NCBI GenBank assembly: GCA_023055355.1
Contig: JALJCS010000052.1
Location: forward strand, 699,501-763,500
Length of the DNA: 64,000 nt
Origin: Agelaius tricolor
Taxonomy: Eukaryota > Chordata > Aves > Passeriformes > Icteridae
Direction of reading: 5' to 3'
Positions within the stretch are counted from its first letter, which is position 1, and every line of letters begins with the position of its first letter. The notes beneath the pieces were generated by a model. It was not told the DNA's origin. It ran no database searches and saw only the letters and a program-made list of their open reading frames with translations. Position numbers and translations under genes: made by a program. Positions 37,165 to 48,493 of this stretch are shown here, one piece after another.

Positions 37165-37844
37165 TGTCCTTCGTTGACTATATGATGCTTTTATCCCAAA
37201 TCGTCTTGTTCTGTTTCTGCTGAATAATAAGTTTGGCACCTTTAAGACTTGTTGCAGAGAGTGAAGGGGGAAGAGAAGAAGCGGCAGTTTGTTTTCAGAC
37301 ACTGCACTCACTCCTCCACATTCCTGCTCCTGGACTGTGTTGTCTGTGGATGAACAGACAGCGGGACAGAGCTCTCCTCTGCTTTTAGTCAGTTTTAGCT
37401 TGCTGAGGCAAGGAAGTTCCCTGGACTGTGGTTTTTTTTTCTTTTTTCCCTTTTCTTTGGACCTCTTGAACCCTGCCCTGGATTGAACACCCAGAAGAGC
37501 ACTGGCAGCTATCACCTGTGGCCCACCAGGCCGGGCCCGGCCCGCAACATTTCCAGCACCGGAGGGACTGATAAGAGCCTGAGTGAGCTGAACTGCAACC
37601 CGGGGAGGGGACTTTCTCAGTTTGTCATCTCTTTTGGAGCAGCAAGGGGTTTTATTGTTTAATATTGTTTAGGTTTTATTGTTTAATATTGTTTCGGTTT
37701 TATTGTTTAATAAACAGGTTTTTTCCACTTTTTTCCAAGGAGGTATTTTTTCCCGGACCCATTGGGGGGAGGGGCCAAATGAATCTGCTTTCCTAGAGGA
37801 GACCCTTTGGGGGTTCTCTCCAAAATTTTCTCTGAACCTGGACA
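37165..37844 (+). mobile_element. LTR of element C
   Basis: 680 bp, TGTCC...GGACA, related to the element A LTR family: shared TATGATGCTTTTATCCC near the start, AATAAACAGGTTTTTTCCAC near 37,707, and a GGGGGAGGGGCC phrase. A 19-bp unit around TTTTATTGTTTAATATTG is repeated about three times near 37,650-37,710. No matching target duplication was found (GGAGT on the left, AATAC on the right), so it is part of a rearranged element, probably the 5' LTR of the remnants at 38,282-39,068. Confidence 0.8.
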
Positions 37845-38281
37845 AATACCTTATAAATGTTTTTTCAGCCTATTTTCTTTTGCCACACAATGCTACTAAT
37901 ACTTCTAACTCCAATCACCAATTATTTAACCCCATGTGATTTTGCTACAATGCATCTTTCACAGTTCTAATTCTCCAAAATATCTGGTCTTTTTGCAAGG
38001 CCATTGTTTGAAACTTGTTTCTAGTTCAATCTCTCTCTCAACAAAGTCATCTCTATTCCATGGCCTTCCTAAGGCACCACACCTTATCTCTGAGTTTGCA
38101 TACAGATGTACAAGACTGTGTGAACTTTCTGTAAGGTTTTGAGAATCCTTTACAAATCCATTTCTCACAGGAAAATAAGATGACATGTCCAATCCCCTTG
38201 GAGAAACCTCTAGAATGTATGCCCAGGGAGGGAAGGATAACCGAGACTAGGGGGGCCCTGCGTCTCCCTAGGTAGAGGCCA
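37845..38281 (+). other. Leader region between element C LTR and protease, no gene seen
   Basis: No primer-binding site or gag motif was recognised. In a complete element of this kind gag would lie here, so most of gag appears deleted. The sequence GGGCCCTGCGTCTCCC near 38,255 leads into the protease remnant. Confidence 0.45.
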
Positions 38282-39068
38282 TGGAAAACTGCATCTTTTG
38301 GACACTGTGGATTCGTTGGCCTGGCACATCAGAACCACAAAAATACAAGGCCTTGGTCAACACTGGTGCGCAGTGCTAATCCCATCAAGACATGTGGGGG
38401 AAGAACCTGTTTCTGTTGGTGGGGTGACAGCGGGATCACAGCAATTGACCCTATTGGAAGCTGGGGTGAGTCTGACTAGAAATGAGTGGAAGAAACATCC
38501 CATTGTGACTGGCCCAGAGGCCCCATGCATTCTAGGCATAGACTTTCTCCGAAGTGGATATTTCAAAGACCCAGAGGAAATCAGGAGGGCATTTGGGATA
38601 GCTGCTGTCGAGACAGAGGGCGTTAAGCAATTGAACACCCCTTGCCTGGACTATCAGAGAACTTATCTGTAGTAGGACTTCTGAAGGGGGAAGAGCAACA
38701 AGTGCCAATTGCCACCTTGACAGTGCACCACTGTCAGTACTGAACAAATGGAGATGCTGTGACTCCCATCCATAAGATGATCCCGAAGCTGGAGAGCCAA
38801 GGGGTGGTCAGCAAGGGCCACTCACCCTTCAACAGCCCCATCTGGCCTTTGAGCAAATCTGAAGGGGAATGAAGATTGACTGTGGACTATCGTGCCTTGA
38901 ACGAGGTCACTCCACAATTGAACACTGCTGTGTTGGACATGATGGAGCTCCAGTAGTAGCTGGAGTCCAAGGCAGTGAAGTGGTATAACACTATTGGTAT
39001 CACAAAGGCATTTTTCTCCGTTCCTCTAGCAGAGTGCAAGGCCTCAGTTTGCTGTAATCTGGATAGCA
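38282..39068 (+). pseudogene. pol: ERV element C: protease and start of reverse transcriptase
   Basis: Plus-strand remnants homologous to element A. A protease segment opens with RWPGTSEPQ-type sequence near 38,315; its active site has changed from DTGAQC to NTGAQC, losing the catalytic aspartate, and is followed by a stop. A 124-codon frame then contains GPEAPCILGIDFLRSG. RT finger sequence continues with several stops (SPFNSPIWP near 38,825) to about 39,068, where the homology ends next to the PIM-like exon. Confidence 0.8.
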
Positions 39069-39085
39069 CTGCCTGTCTCCCCTAG

Positions 39086-39262
39086 GAACGCACGCATACA
39101 GCCCACCTGAGTGGATCTGTCTTGGCTGCAGCCATGACCATGCAGCGACCATCTGGTCCCCAGGTGTGCTGCTGTATGTCATAGTCTGTGGGAACCTTTC
39201 CTTCAAGAACAACCATGACATCGTGCTGGGGCACCTCTTCTTCTGGCAGCAGGTCTCTCCAG
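39086..39262 (+). pseudogene. PIM-like Ser/Thr kinase, penultimate exon (fragment)
   Basis: The reading frame is open and reads [30 protein letters not shown] and then [15 protein letters not shown]. This is the kinase C-lobe pattern of PIM kinases (SPPEW, then WS.G.LLY.MVCG..PF). The exon starts after a polypyrimidine-AG acceptor (TGTCTCCCCTAG) in the same phase as PIM genes and ends at a GT donor (CAG/GTTGGT). The catalytic loop and DFG exons are absent from the window; the sequence immediately upstream is ERV. PIM-like genes are known to be multiplied in songbirds. It could be the 3' end of a gene or a pseudogene copy; the fragment itself has no stop. Confidence 0.85.
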
Positions 39263-39584
39263 GTTGGTATCTGGCCCCATGAAGGCAGGCTTTGGCAGAT
39301 GGCGGCGCGCAGCCCGGCATGGCCCTCACACAGCTCCATGCAACGTCGATCTGCCCCCAAGGCCAGCCGCAGGAGGTGGCCCATGCCGACGGGGTCAGAG
39401 TGGCATGCGCGGCCGAAGGAGGTGGCCGTGTCCTGCCGTGCCACTCTCCTGCACAGGGCAGAGTCGGTCGGGAGGCCGGTGCAGCCCCGAGCACACACAG
39501 CATGGCCCGGGCCCCATGGGCACTGGGGGCAGCTTGGCAGGAGCTTTCTGCCAGTGACCAGCACTGTCTGCCCTCTCTCCCCAG
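39263..39584 (+). other. Intron between the two PIM-like exons
   Basis: Begins GTTGGT and ends CTCTCTCCCCAG, 322 bp, GC-rich. Long open frames cross it in several frames on both strands because of the high GC content. They do not resemble known proteins and are not called. Confidence 0.8.
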
Positions 39585-39688
39585 AGTGCCAGCATCTGAT
39601 CCACTGGCATTTGGCCAAGCACCCCGCAGACAGGCCAGAGCTGGAGGAGATCTTGTGCCAGCCTTGGGTGCAGGGCAGGCATTTTTGA
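39585..39688 (+). pseudogene. PIM-like Ser/Thr kinase, last coding exon
   Basis: Continues the preceding exon in phase and reads [20 protein letters not shown], then [14 protein letters not shown] and a TGA at 39686-39688. This matches the end of the PIM kinase domain (CQ.LI.W.L...P.DRP..EEI..HPW). Compared with the family consensus, an Arg and a Cys in the RWCLA region are replaced (HWHLA). Together the two exons give about 94 residues of the C-lobe. Confidence 0.87.
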
Positions 39689-40377
39689 TGCCTTGCCGGA
39701 GCCTCTGCAGCCTCCACTTACCAAATGGACTGAGGACCCAAGAAATAAAAAAACAAACTCATTACGGCATGTCAAGTCTCATCCTTGTCAGCAACTTCAG
39801 CTAAAGAAACCTCTTGGGAAAAGGGGAAATCAGAGTGCTCCCTTCTGCCTTTGTCAAGCTTTCCATGCCTTTCCTCCAGGATGGTACTTTTGTGTCTTCA
39901 AGCACAGACTGTCGTGCGCGTAGAAGGGGCTTTACTGAGCCAAGAAATGCAACAGTGATACAACAGCTGCCCTTTCAAAGTGAGGGGGGTTCTTGGTGTG
40001 TCTGCTGCAGTGACACACAGGTCCGTGTCTGCATTCCAAGGGTCAGCGGGTGTCAGGGACAGAGATGACTCCTCTCCAAAGCTCTGAGAAAAACTAGAAG
40101 CAGCAGAACGTCATTTGAGGTTGAGCCCCGATGAACTCTTCCTCTTTCTTTCCCTCCCATCAGCAGCAGGCAAATGCGCACCAGGCCTCGTGGCTCACAC
40201 CAGAGCCTTCTTCCTCCCCAGGAAGCCTCCTCCCAGTAAGGGACGAGCCCCCTCACAGCCCAGGACTCTCCAGCTCAGCCCCCCTAGAGCCAGGCTGCCA
40301 TCAGACCCCCACATGCCCTGGGCCATGTGGATATTGGCGGCCCTCTTGGCCACAGCCACTACAAATTAATGGAGGCT
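39689..40377. other. Region downstream of the PIM-like exons
   Basis: GC-rich in part, probably 3' untranslated and flanking sequence of the PIM-like fragment. The hexamer AATAAA occurs at about 39,744. Small open frames (for example 40,115-40,369) show no recognisable domain. Confidence 0.5.
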
Positions 40378-40770
40378 CAAACCTCTGACAAGAGGAAAGG
40401 GCACCAGCAAAGCCTCAGCTCGGAGCATGAAGAGAGCAGACTTCAGGCTGCTCAGGGAACTGCTAAGCAAGGTCTCCGGGGAAAATATTTTTGAAGGTAC
40501 TGGGGTCCATCAGTGCTAGTCACTTTGGAAACATCACCTCCTAAGGGCACAGGAGCAGGTGATGCCCAAATGTCGGAAGACAAGCAGGTGAGGCACAAGG
40601 CTGGCTTGTCTGGACAGGCATCTTCTCTGGGAAAGAAGATGGAAAAGGAAGCTGTGTGCTCTGCGGAATCCAGGTCAGGAGAAGAATACACAGGTGCTTC
40701 TAGCCAAGACCCAAGCTGCCACCACTGCCAACTCAGGCTGCTTTCACAGTGCCAAACGCCTCCTGCAAAG
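40378..40770 (+). mobile_element. CR1-type LINE coding remnant
   Basis: Plus-strand frames carry MKRADFRLLRELLSKVSGEN near 40,430 and then a Lys/Arg/Trp-rich stretch with several stops. The pattern resembles the segment between endonuclease and reverse transcriptase of CR1-like LINEs (DF.LFR.LL..V, then HLL.AQEQ, then WLN.ELL). The resemblance is by eye and parts are out of frame. Confidence 0.45.
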
Positions 40771-42229
40771 TGACATCAAGAACCTGGGCTGGCGAGTTTT
40801 GTTTCCCAGGGAAAAGGCCGGAATTGGTGTTCAGGGGCCTGTGGCCCTGAGTGGCCGGCTACCTGCTGAGACTGGCGTCTCTGTTGCTTTTGTTCAATGC
40901 ATTTGTGTGTTAAGGTAAAGGGCACAGTAAATGCCAGCTTTGTATAATTTACAGCACTGATCTTGTGCTGCCTGAAAGCAAACAGACTCTTTATGTGCAT
41001 GAACAGTGACAGCCATATCCTGGTCTTCATCATGAGCAGTTGGGTGTTCCATTTTACCTAGAACTGGAACAGCTGGTATGAACAGAAGCTTAAAATCCAG
41101 GAAAAGAAGCAAAGGACTAAAGAATGATGTGTCTCACTAGGATTTAGTCTAATGTGAGCCTAGAAGGAAAGGAACCAGATTAAACCTGCAAGGAAAGGAA
41201 CCAGAGGAGCCCTGCATAATTGTCTCTACAGAGCTGAGAGGGCAAAAAAAAAGTTTAGGACGGATATTAAGAAACTACAAAAAGTAGGCAAAACTACTCA
41301 CACTGTAAGAGTCAATTTCAATTTCACACTTATCAGCAAGAGAGTGCTGGCCTCCAAAATGTTCCTCTGTTTCATTGTTAACCAAAGTGCTCCTGAGTGT
41401 GTCACAGGTACACGTGGCAGAGGAATTAGGGAGCAAATAGTGGGACTGAGAGAGATTCTTACTGGTGAAGGACAGCTGGAAAGCAATGTGCACGAGTAAG
41501 GTGACTTGCTTGTTGAAAATAGAAAAGGGTCCAGAAGAATTCACATAATTTAAAAATTATGTAAAAACTTACCTCCTGCTCAAACACAATGGACATGATG
41601 AGAAATCTCTGAGACACATAAATCACATAAATCCTCTACTTTCTGGCATAATTCTTGCTTCATGTGAAGGAGAATGTTGAGTAGAAATATGCACAATTTG
41701 CACAGGGAACAGTGGGCTTTGTCCTTGCAGTAAAACATTGAGCCTCACTGCTAAATCCCTTTGCCTTTGTTTTCCAGTTTGTAATGCTGGATGATCGCCC
41801 ATTTGGAATGAAGTTATTTAACCATAAAGGTACTATTTGACAAAAGCTTTAGATTTTTTTAGAATTTTTACATTTTTTTATGAAGTATTGTGTGGCCTTA
41901 GTGCTGATTTTCCTAGAATTAAAATCCCTTCCTCAAGCCATCTGGGGGACATCAGTGATCTGAAACTACTATATGGCACACTTGTATGCATTCCAGCAAG
42001 TTTTTTTCCTTGCGCTTTTGAAAACATCGACAATTTTGACTTTAAGAGAAATGTTTAGCTATAATTCATTAATTTTGAGAGTTGTGATAAAAGCTGTTTC
42101 ATCTCAATGTGAGAGCACCATCTAGAGGCAAATAACATAAATTGTAGCATAAACCCATACCAATCCCTTAGGTAATTATGTTTTCCTTCAGAATTCTAGT
42201 GGCTTTCAGAATTATGTTCAATATACTTT
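40771..42229. other. Non-coding stretch, nothing recognised
   Basis: No gene or clear repeat end identified. The phrase AAGGAAAGGAACCAGA occurs twice about 30 bp apart near 41,163-41,205. Confidence 0.5.
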
Positions 42230-42848
42230 TGTCCGATTCAGCTGTCTGTCTCTGCCCGGACACGGGTAGGGTGGTTCTTGGGTGGCACGCGTTTCAAAGG
42301 ACGAGTCTGGACTCTTCAGCTTTTCGATCTTCAGATTGTTTATTGTTTCTTATCTACAAAATTTTCTGTCTGCCCAGCAGAGGTCTGACCTGCAAGGCAG
42401 CCAAGGGCACTCTGACCACCCACGGGGCAGTCATGTCTTTTTATACTAAAATCTACGTACATGATATTTACCTTTATTTTCCAATACTTTTCACCCATGT
42501 TAGCAAGTGCACCTTCACCATGAACCAATCCCCAAGTGCCAACATCACCACAGAAGATGGAGGACAAGAAGAAGAAAGAAGAAGGACGAGACATGCCCTG
42601 ATCCCTCCATCTTGTCTCCATAACCTCCCTGTACCAGAAACCTTGAAGTTTATATTTCACCCTATAAATGTGTCCTTTTTACACCCTTCACTCTAAAGTG
42701 ATTCTCATGTCCTCAAACTGCTGTCACTTCTGTGGATGGATCAAAATCAAGCCACCAAACACTCCTGGCAACATTCCAGGATTTCCGAGACCCCCAAGGG
42801 TTCTCTCGGTAACTCTGGACATCCGGAGTGATGTGCTGAGTTCCCACA
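42230..42848 (-). mobile_element. Solo LTR with 6-bp target duplication TACTTT
   Basis: 619 bp flanked by TACTTT at 42224-42229 and 42849-42854. Read on the minus strand it starts TGTGGGAACTCAGC, has a TATA-like TTTATAGGG near 42,660 and AATAAACAATC near 42,335, and ends with TCGGACA. A 6-bp duplication fits a class II (ERVK-like) element. The 172-codon open frame on the plus strand across it is antisense to the LTR and not called. Confidence 0.9.
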
Positions 42849-43764
42849 TACTTTTAATAAATATTCCCAAATTGACACTCTCAAGCAATTACAATGCTGT
42901 TTGAGGTTTGCAATTAGCCAATTACCTACACATATTCAGCCAGAGAAAGGGTCATTTCAGATTGGTAGGTTCATCCACACCAGCTAGAAATGATTGGCTC
43001 AAGTCATACTGGCATCAATAAGAACATCTGAAGAGATCTTTTTTTTAGCTGCCAGGGCATGGTGAAGCTCGTGCCACAAAGCCTTCACCACGCTTCTTTT
43101 ATAAAGTGGCTGGATTATTTAGTTAAGCTTTATTGCTTTTTCAGCTTCACCTAGCTGTGCAGAGATGCCTTAGATATACATTTTATGGCATTACAGTCTG
43201 CTTTATAAATTCAATCACTGACACTGATGCAGCAATTCTCAGTGGTTTTGAAGATTCCTCTAAATCAGGGGGATGAATTATTGAGTCTCTTGTTTCCATC
43301 CTCTGGGATGTCAGTATCTCCTTTTCTGCCATCACAAAGTAATGTGGTAATCCTAAGATAGGAAAGGTCTTAATATCACTATTAAAATACTTCTTACACT
43401 TTGTACTTCTAGTGCTTCCTAAGTGTTTGCTTAGGAGGATAAGATCTAAGTGGTCATGGATTTCTTTTTCTTTTAGGTTTTGTGCCTGGAAATCCTGTGA
43501 CCTGCACACAGCACCTGCAGAGGATTAAAGATGTAGCTCAGTATGTGGCTAAACTGGCTTTAACTTCCTGTGCTAGGAACGAACGTCACCTGACAAAATG
43601 TCACAACATGCACTTGTCCCCACTCCTTATAATTCCAGCAGAGAACAAAATTACCTTTGAATGTTGCAGGAGATTTCAGCCTTTTCTGGGATGGCAGTTG
43701 AAATTTACTTGAAGGATAATTCCAGGTTTGAAGGATAATTTCAGGTCTAAGGATACCAGAAGAT
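42849..43764. other. Non-coding stretch, nothing recognised
   Basis: Short open frames only (for example 43,183-43,509 minus), without recognisable domains. Confidence 0.5.
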
Positions 43765-44096
43765 CACTGAAAGCAAGGATCTCCAATGCAAGACAGATTG
43801 GAAGGGACTATTTCAAGAGCGTGTAGTGACAGAACAAGGGGGGTTGGCTTCGAACTGAAAGAAAGTAGGTTTTGATTAGATATTACAAAGAAATTCCTTA
43901 CTTGGAGGTTGATGAGGCACTGGCACAGGCTACCCAGAGAAGTTGGTGCTGCCTCATCCCTGGAAATGTTGAAGGCCAGGCTGGATGGGGCTCTGAGCAG
44001 CCTGGTGTAGTGGAAGGTGTCCCTGGCCATGGCAGACAGGATGGAACTGGATGATCTTTAAGGTCCATTCCAATCCAAGACACTCTGTGATTTTCT
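43765..44096 (+). mobile_element. CR1 LINE 3' fragment
   Basis: Plus-strand CR1 tail with GAGGCACTGGCACAGGCTACC, CTGGAAATGTTGAAGGCCAGG, CTGGATGGGGCTCTGAGCA and a worn terminus CACTCTGTGATTTTCT. It is 5'-truncated. Confidence 0.93.
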
Positions 44097-44159
44097 AAGG
44101 ATCAGATCATATCCCTGAGGATATATGTGGCTCTCCACAGGGAAACCAACAAAAAAGTT

Positions 44160-44763
44160 TGTCATGGTTTAACCCCAGCTGGCAGCTCAGCCCCACACAG
44201 CTCCTTGCTCACTTCCACACAAGTGGAATTGGGCAGGAGGTGGGGGGGAAATCAGAAGGGTAAAAGCTACAAAAATTATGGGCTGAGATAAGGACAGTTT
44301 AATGAGGAAAGTAACAGCCATGCACACAAGCAAAGCGAAACGGGGAATTAATTCCCTGCTTCCCATGAACAGGCAGGAGTTCAGCCTTCCCCAGGAGTTC
44401 AAGACTCTGTCATGAGTAAAGGTGACTTGGGAAGGACAAACACCATTACTGCAAATGTCCTCCTTTTCCTTACTCTTCCCCCCACTTTGTACACAGACCA
44501 TGATTCCATACAGTCTGGAATGTCCCTTTGGTCAGTGGGGTCACCTGTCCTGACTGTGTTCCCTCCCACCCTTCCAGGCACCCCCAGCTCCCTCACCAGT
44601 GGAGTTAACAAAAAGCAGAGAAGGCCTTGGCTCTGTGCAGCCCTGCTCAGACACATCAAAAATATCTCTGTGTGATCAACCCTGTGTTCAGCACAAATCC
44701 AAACACAGCCCCACACCAGCCACTGCAAAGAAAATTAAATCTACTGTAGCTGAAAACAGCACG
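44160..44763 (-). mobile_element. Solo LTR, TGTCATGGTTTAACCCC type
   Basis: The plus strand opens TGTCATGGTTTAACCCCAGC and ends near AAAACAGCACG. ATTAAA on the minus strand (plus about 44,298) suggests minus orientation. Flanks AAGTT (left) and AAGAT (right) are compatible with a worn 5-bp duplication. It resembles the longer LTR at 53,996-55,313 at its terminus. Confidence 0.75.
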
Positions 44764-45599
44764 AAGATATGCAATTAAAATTTTATTCTTATTGGGAAAC
44801 AAAAAAACTGTCAGGGTATTTGTTTTCTGCATGCCTTGGGTTTTAGGGGATGGGTTTTATACTAGACTTAAGGAGGAACTAAGAAGAAAGTGGGAAAATA
44901 ACATAGATCAGTGGTTCTCAAGTCTTCTACATTGAATCAAATTGTATATCTCAAGTGCTAAGAAAGTGGAGAAAAAACCATTTTCAAAAGCTTGTTAATG
45001 GCATGCTTTAAAATTATTAAAAGTTATATTTTCACAAAAACCATGTGACAGTTGTGAATTAGGAACAGTTTGGCAGAGTCTGTTTCCAGACTGAACACAT
45101 CTTTGGAGATTGCTGATTTCTGAGGTTAAAACTTCACCACTGCATCAGAATACTGATGTAAGTGCTATTGTGTAAGGTACTGTGTGAATCACTACCACTG
45201 CATCTTGCTTCTTACATCTGATTTCTCTCAAATACACAATTTTTCATATAGGCCCAGTTTCTGCTGGTTTTTTTCTGTCCAGGAATCTGTCAGTCTTTGC
45301 TCTGCAGCTGATTAGAAATATTCATATGCCTGATTAGTGAAGCTCCGTATTTGTGGTAGTGACTCAGCTGGGAGGAGAAATCAACAGGAAGGTGGTAACA
45401 TCCTAAAGCATTCTTTCTAAATCTGTAGGAGTTCACCTGTCAACCCTTCAACTGAGCAAGAAATCAGCCACATCTCAGTCCAGATCGAGCCTTTGTGCAA
45501 CCACAGCTCATTGACTCCACCAGGATTCCTGCAGGGTTAACTTGGCCCAGTTTCTCTTTGTTATCATGGTGACTGTGGAAAGGTTCTGTCACACCTGGG
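44764..45599. other. Non-coding stretch, nothing recognised
   Basis: AT-rich sequence without notable open frames or repeat landmarks. Confidence 0.5.
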
Positions 45600-46155
45600 C
45601 TGCACCAAAGGCAGCAAGAGCAGCAGTCTCAGTGAGGTGACCCCACCTGCAGGGCTGCATCCAGCTCTAGGGTCCCAGCACTGCAGGGACATGGACTTGC
45701 TGGAACCAGTCCAGAGAGAGGCCTCCAAGGCTGTCACAGAGATGGAGCACCTCTCCTGTAAGGAAAAGTTGAGACAATTTGGCTTGTTCAGTCTGAAGAA
45801 GAGAAGGCTTTGGGGGGATCTCCTTGCAACATGCCAGTGCCTGAAGGGAGCCTGAAAGAAAGATGGGGAAAGATTATTTACAGGACACAGGGAATGGCTT
45901 CATATTGAAAAAGGGCAGGTTTTTATTGGGTATTAGGAAGAAATTCCTTCCTGTGAGGGTGGTGAGGCACTGGCACAGGTTGCCCAGAGAAGCTGGTACT
46001 GCCCCATCCTTGGAAGTGCTCAGGGACAGGTTGGATGGGACACACAGCAACCTGTGATAGGAGAAAGTGTCACTGTCCTTGGCTGGGTTCTTGTATTAGA
46101 GACCTTTAAAAGTCCCTTCCAACCCAATCCATTCTATGATTCTATAATTCTATAT
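45600..46155 (+). mobile_element. CR1 LINE 3' fragment, longer copy
   Basis: Plus-strand CR1 with GGGCTGCATCCAGCTC, a region resembling CAGAGATGATGGAGCACCTCTCC, GAAGAAGAGAAGGCT, GAGGCACTGGCACAGGTTGCC and the terminus CCATTCTATGATTCTATAATTC. It includes more of the 3' end than the copy at 43.8 kb. Two small open frames inside (45,637-45,855; 45,863-46,057) are relics of the element. Confidence 0.95.
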
Positions 46156-47259
46156 TCTGTATTATTTGAGCAAATTGTTCAGATTCTTTTTTTCTTAGGA
46201 ATAAGGTTTTGGGCTATCTGTTTTCTTCTCACAAATGGGAGAGATTTGTTTCTCAATGACATGAATAAGGAACCCAATATTACTAGTTTCAGTAGCAGAA
46301 GCAAACCCATTACTTGTGCACCTACTCGTCCCCCATGCCCAGGAGAGGGCAGCAGTAATAGAAAAATATCTTTCTAATATATTCAAGAATTGAAGAATAT
46401 CCATGTAAAGCTGATAAGCAATTTCCCCTCAAGATTCTTACCATTCTTCCTCATTTCCCCAGCAAGTAAACCCCTGTCCTTGTTGGTAGTACATGGGATT
46501 CTTGTAACTTTTATTGTGGATGTCATCAAAAGAAACAACCATCAAAAAGAAGGTCCCTAGGCCAAACATCAATTAAACCCTAAGTTCCAGAACTTATATC
46601 TATAAGAGTTAGAGGAAGTTTCTTAGAAACCCATGGTCTCCCTAAAATGTCACCAGATCCTGAGGGACACAATTTACAGACCTTTTATTAAATTTAAACT
46701 TGTGTGGTTTTGAACAATGTGAGTCCATTGATGACATCAATACACTCACATCAGGTATCAGGATTTAATAAAAAACTTCCTTTGCCAAGGCTGAACTTCC
46801 TGCTGAGCACCCCTGCCTCTACAGTACTTAAAGAACCATCTTTACTAGGGAATGCCTGCTTGCCTCTCAAAACAAAGCTGGGGAATTTGATCTGTAGGCC
46901 AGATTCTCCTTCTGAGATCACTGCCACAGAGAATATTTCCCAGCAAGAACGTTTGGCTTGTGGGAGCAGTGGAACCTCACACAAGAGTCTGTTTAAAACT
47001 GTACCAATAAAAAAACCCAACACCCTGGCAGTCTAGTTTCAAGAACCATCCAGGAAAATTTGGTCCATTGAATTTACACTGAAGGAAGCCACTGCCACTG
47101 AACTCTTGGAGGTGTTGTCACAGTTGTTTTGGGTCAGAAAACTTAATTATTCAATATTTCAGGCATCGTGTGCTTACACTGAGCAAAGAGAGAAGCATTA
47201 CAATGGGCTTCTTCTCCTTGTCGCATGTGTGATTTGGTGTGATGAATTCAAACTACACC
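46156..47259. other. Non-coding stretch, nothing recognised
   Basis: Several open frames of about 70-110 codons overlap on both strands between 46,195 and 47,036 but carry no recognisable motif. No repeat end was seen. Confidence 0.5.
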
Positions 47260-47265
47260 TTCTCC

Positions 47266-47609
47266 TGTCGCTGTCGAGGCAGTCACGACATAAAGCAGAG
47301 ACCACAAGCAGTCTCAGTTGGCAACACTTTATTATTGAATATGGCTGATTTTTATACACTTTCTAATTGTTAATCCTTCTTCTATCTTTACTATTGGCCA
47401 CAATAAATCAACATAATACTATTGGTGAGAAGTTATGGTGACTTAATTAACTTTCTAAAAATGTTTCATTCAGCTGCAAAGTTCTTCTATCTTTCTTCCC
47501 TCAGTCTCCTTGGCTACAGCCTTGGAGAGAGCTCCTTATCAGTTTCTTCTTACTTCTCAGCTTCTTCTCGCTCCTTTAGCTAACAGGCCCGCTGTTAGCC
47601 CCTTCCACA
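47266..47609 (-). mobile_element. Solo LTR copy 1 of a pair, target duplication TTCTCC
   Basis: 344 bp. On the minus strand it starts TGTGGAAGGGGCTAACAG, has an AATAATAAAG polyadenylation region near 47,328 and ends TCGACAGCGACA. Perfect 6-bp direct repeats TTCTCC flank it (47260-47265 and 47610-47615). It is closely related to the copy at 48,494. Confidence 0.93.
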
Positions 47610-47615
47610 TTCTCC

Positions 47616-48487
47616 CGCATAATCTTTTGTACTTTTGCTTTGTTTTTCTAGTTCTGAAACAGATATCTGGAAAAATCAATTAGATGTACAGATGTAATGA
47701 TAAGATGAGGCAAGAAAAGTGCATGGTAGACAAAAAATTACCTTTGTGATACCTTCACCTCAGCAGATCCGCCCTTGATTGCAAATATTCATGACTAATG
47801 GCATCATTTTAATTACAATGGAACACTTGTTGTTGAGATGCTGCAAATACATCAGACCTTCAAAAGCTTTTGTATTCAAATGTTTTGCTTGCTGAAACTC
47901 CTTGAGCTGCAATACTTTTCTATGAAACTTGCCGAAGCCAACTTACAGCCTAATATCCTAAATGAGGTAAAACACATTGATGGAAAAGCTGTTTAAATAC
48001 ACAAGTGTTCTCTACATAAATACTTTCACATAATTTTTCTTTCCATGTCTGGATTCCTTTTCTGATGAAAACAGAAAGTGAGGGGACAAAATCCTTGTGG
48101 GAAACTCATGCACGGGTTCATGATATCTCTTGACATGTGATACTCTTAGGAATATAGAAATTTCTAAATCAGGTCGTATTCAAGATCCATCTTTTCTGTC
48201 TACCACTTATTAGCATGTTCAAACAATTCTGAGAGATTAGTGAGGCAGGAACTTCTTTGTTTATGTTGGTTATTCTTGCAGTGGTTTCCATTTTAATTAT
48301 TCAGGCAACCAATGTACCTAAGAAAATCTTAGTGTTGTATAATACACCAGATTACCCAAAGAGCCTTCTTCAAAGAGAGGTACAATCTGCTCACTGTTCC
48401 CTGGAACAGAGGCTATTTCTATTCAATAGTTTGCTTAGTGTAAACAAAACTGAATGCTGATGATCCTCTACCTACCTTACATAACTT
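47616..48487. other. Sequence between the two solo LTRs, nothing recognised
   Basis: About 870 bp of AT-rich sequence with no gag, pol or env motif. Together with the separate target duplications this shows that the two LTRs are not the ends of one shortened provirus. Confidence 0.65.
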
Positions 48488-48493
48488 GTTTCT

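Noticed and set aside
39000..39804. Long GC-rich open frames on both strands around the PIM-like exons (126-211 codons)
   Set aside because: They run through the predicted intron in frames other than the kinase frame and show no family resemblance; high GC content removes stop codons.
42178..42696. 172-codon plus-strand open frame
   Set aside because: It lies antisense within a solo LTR that is well defined by its TACTTT target duplications; no domain recognised.
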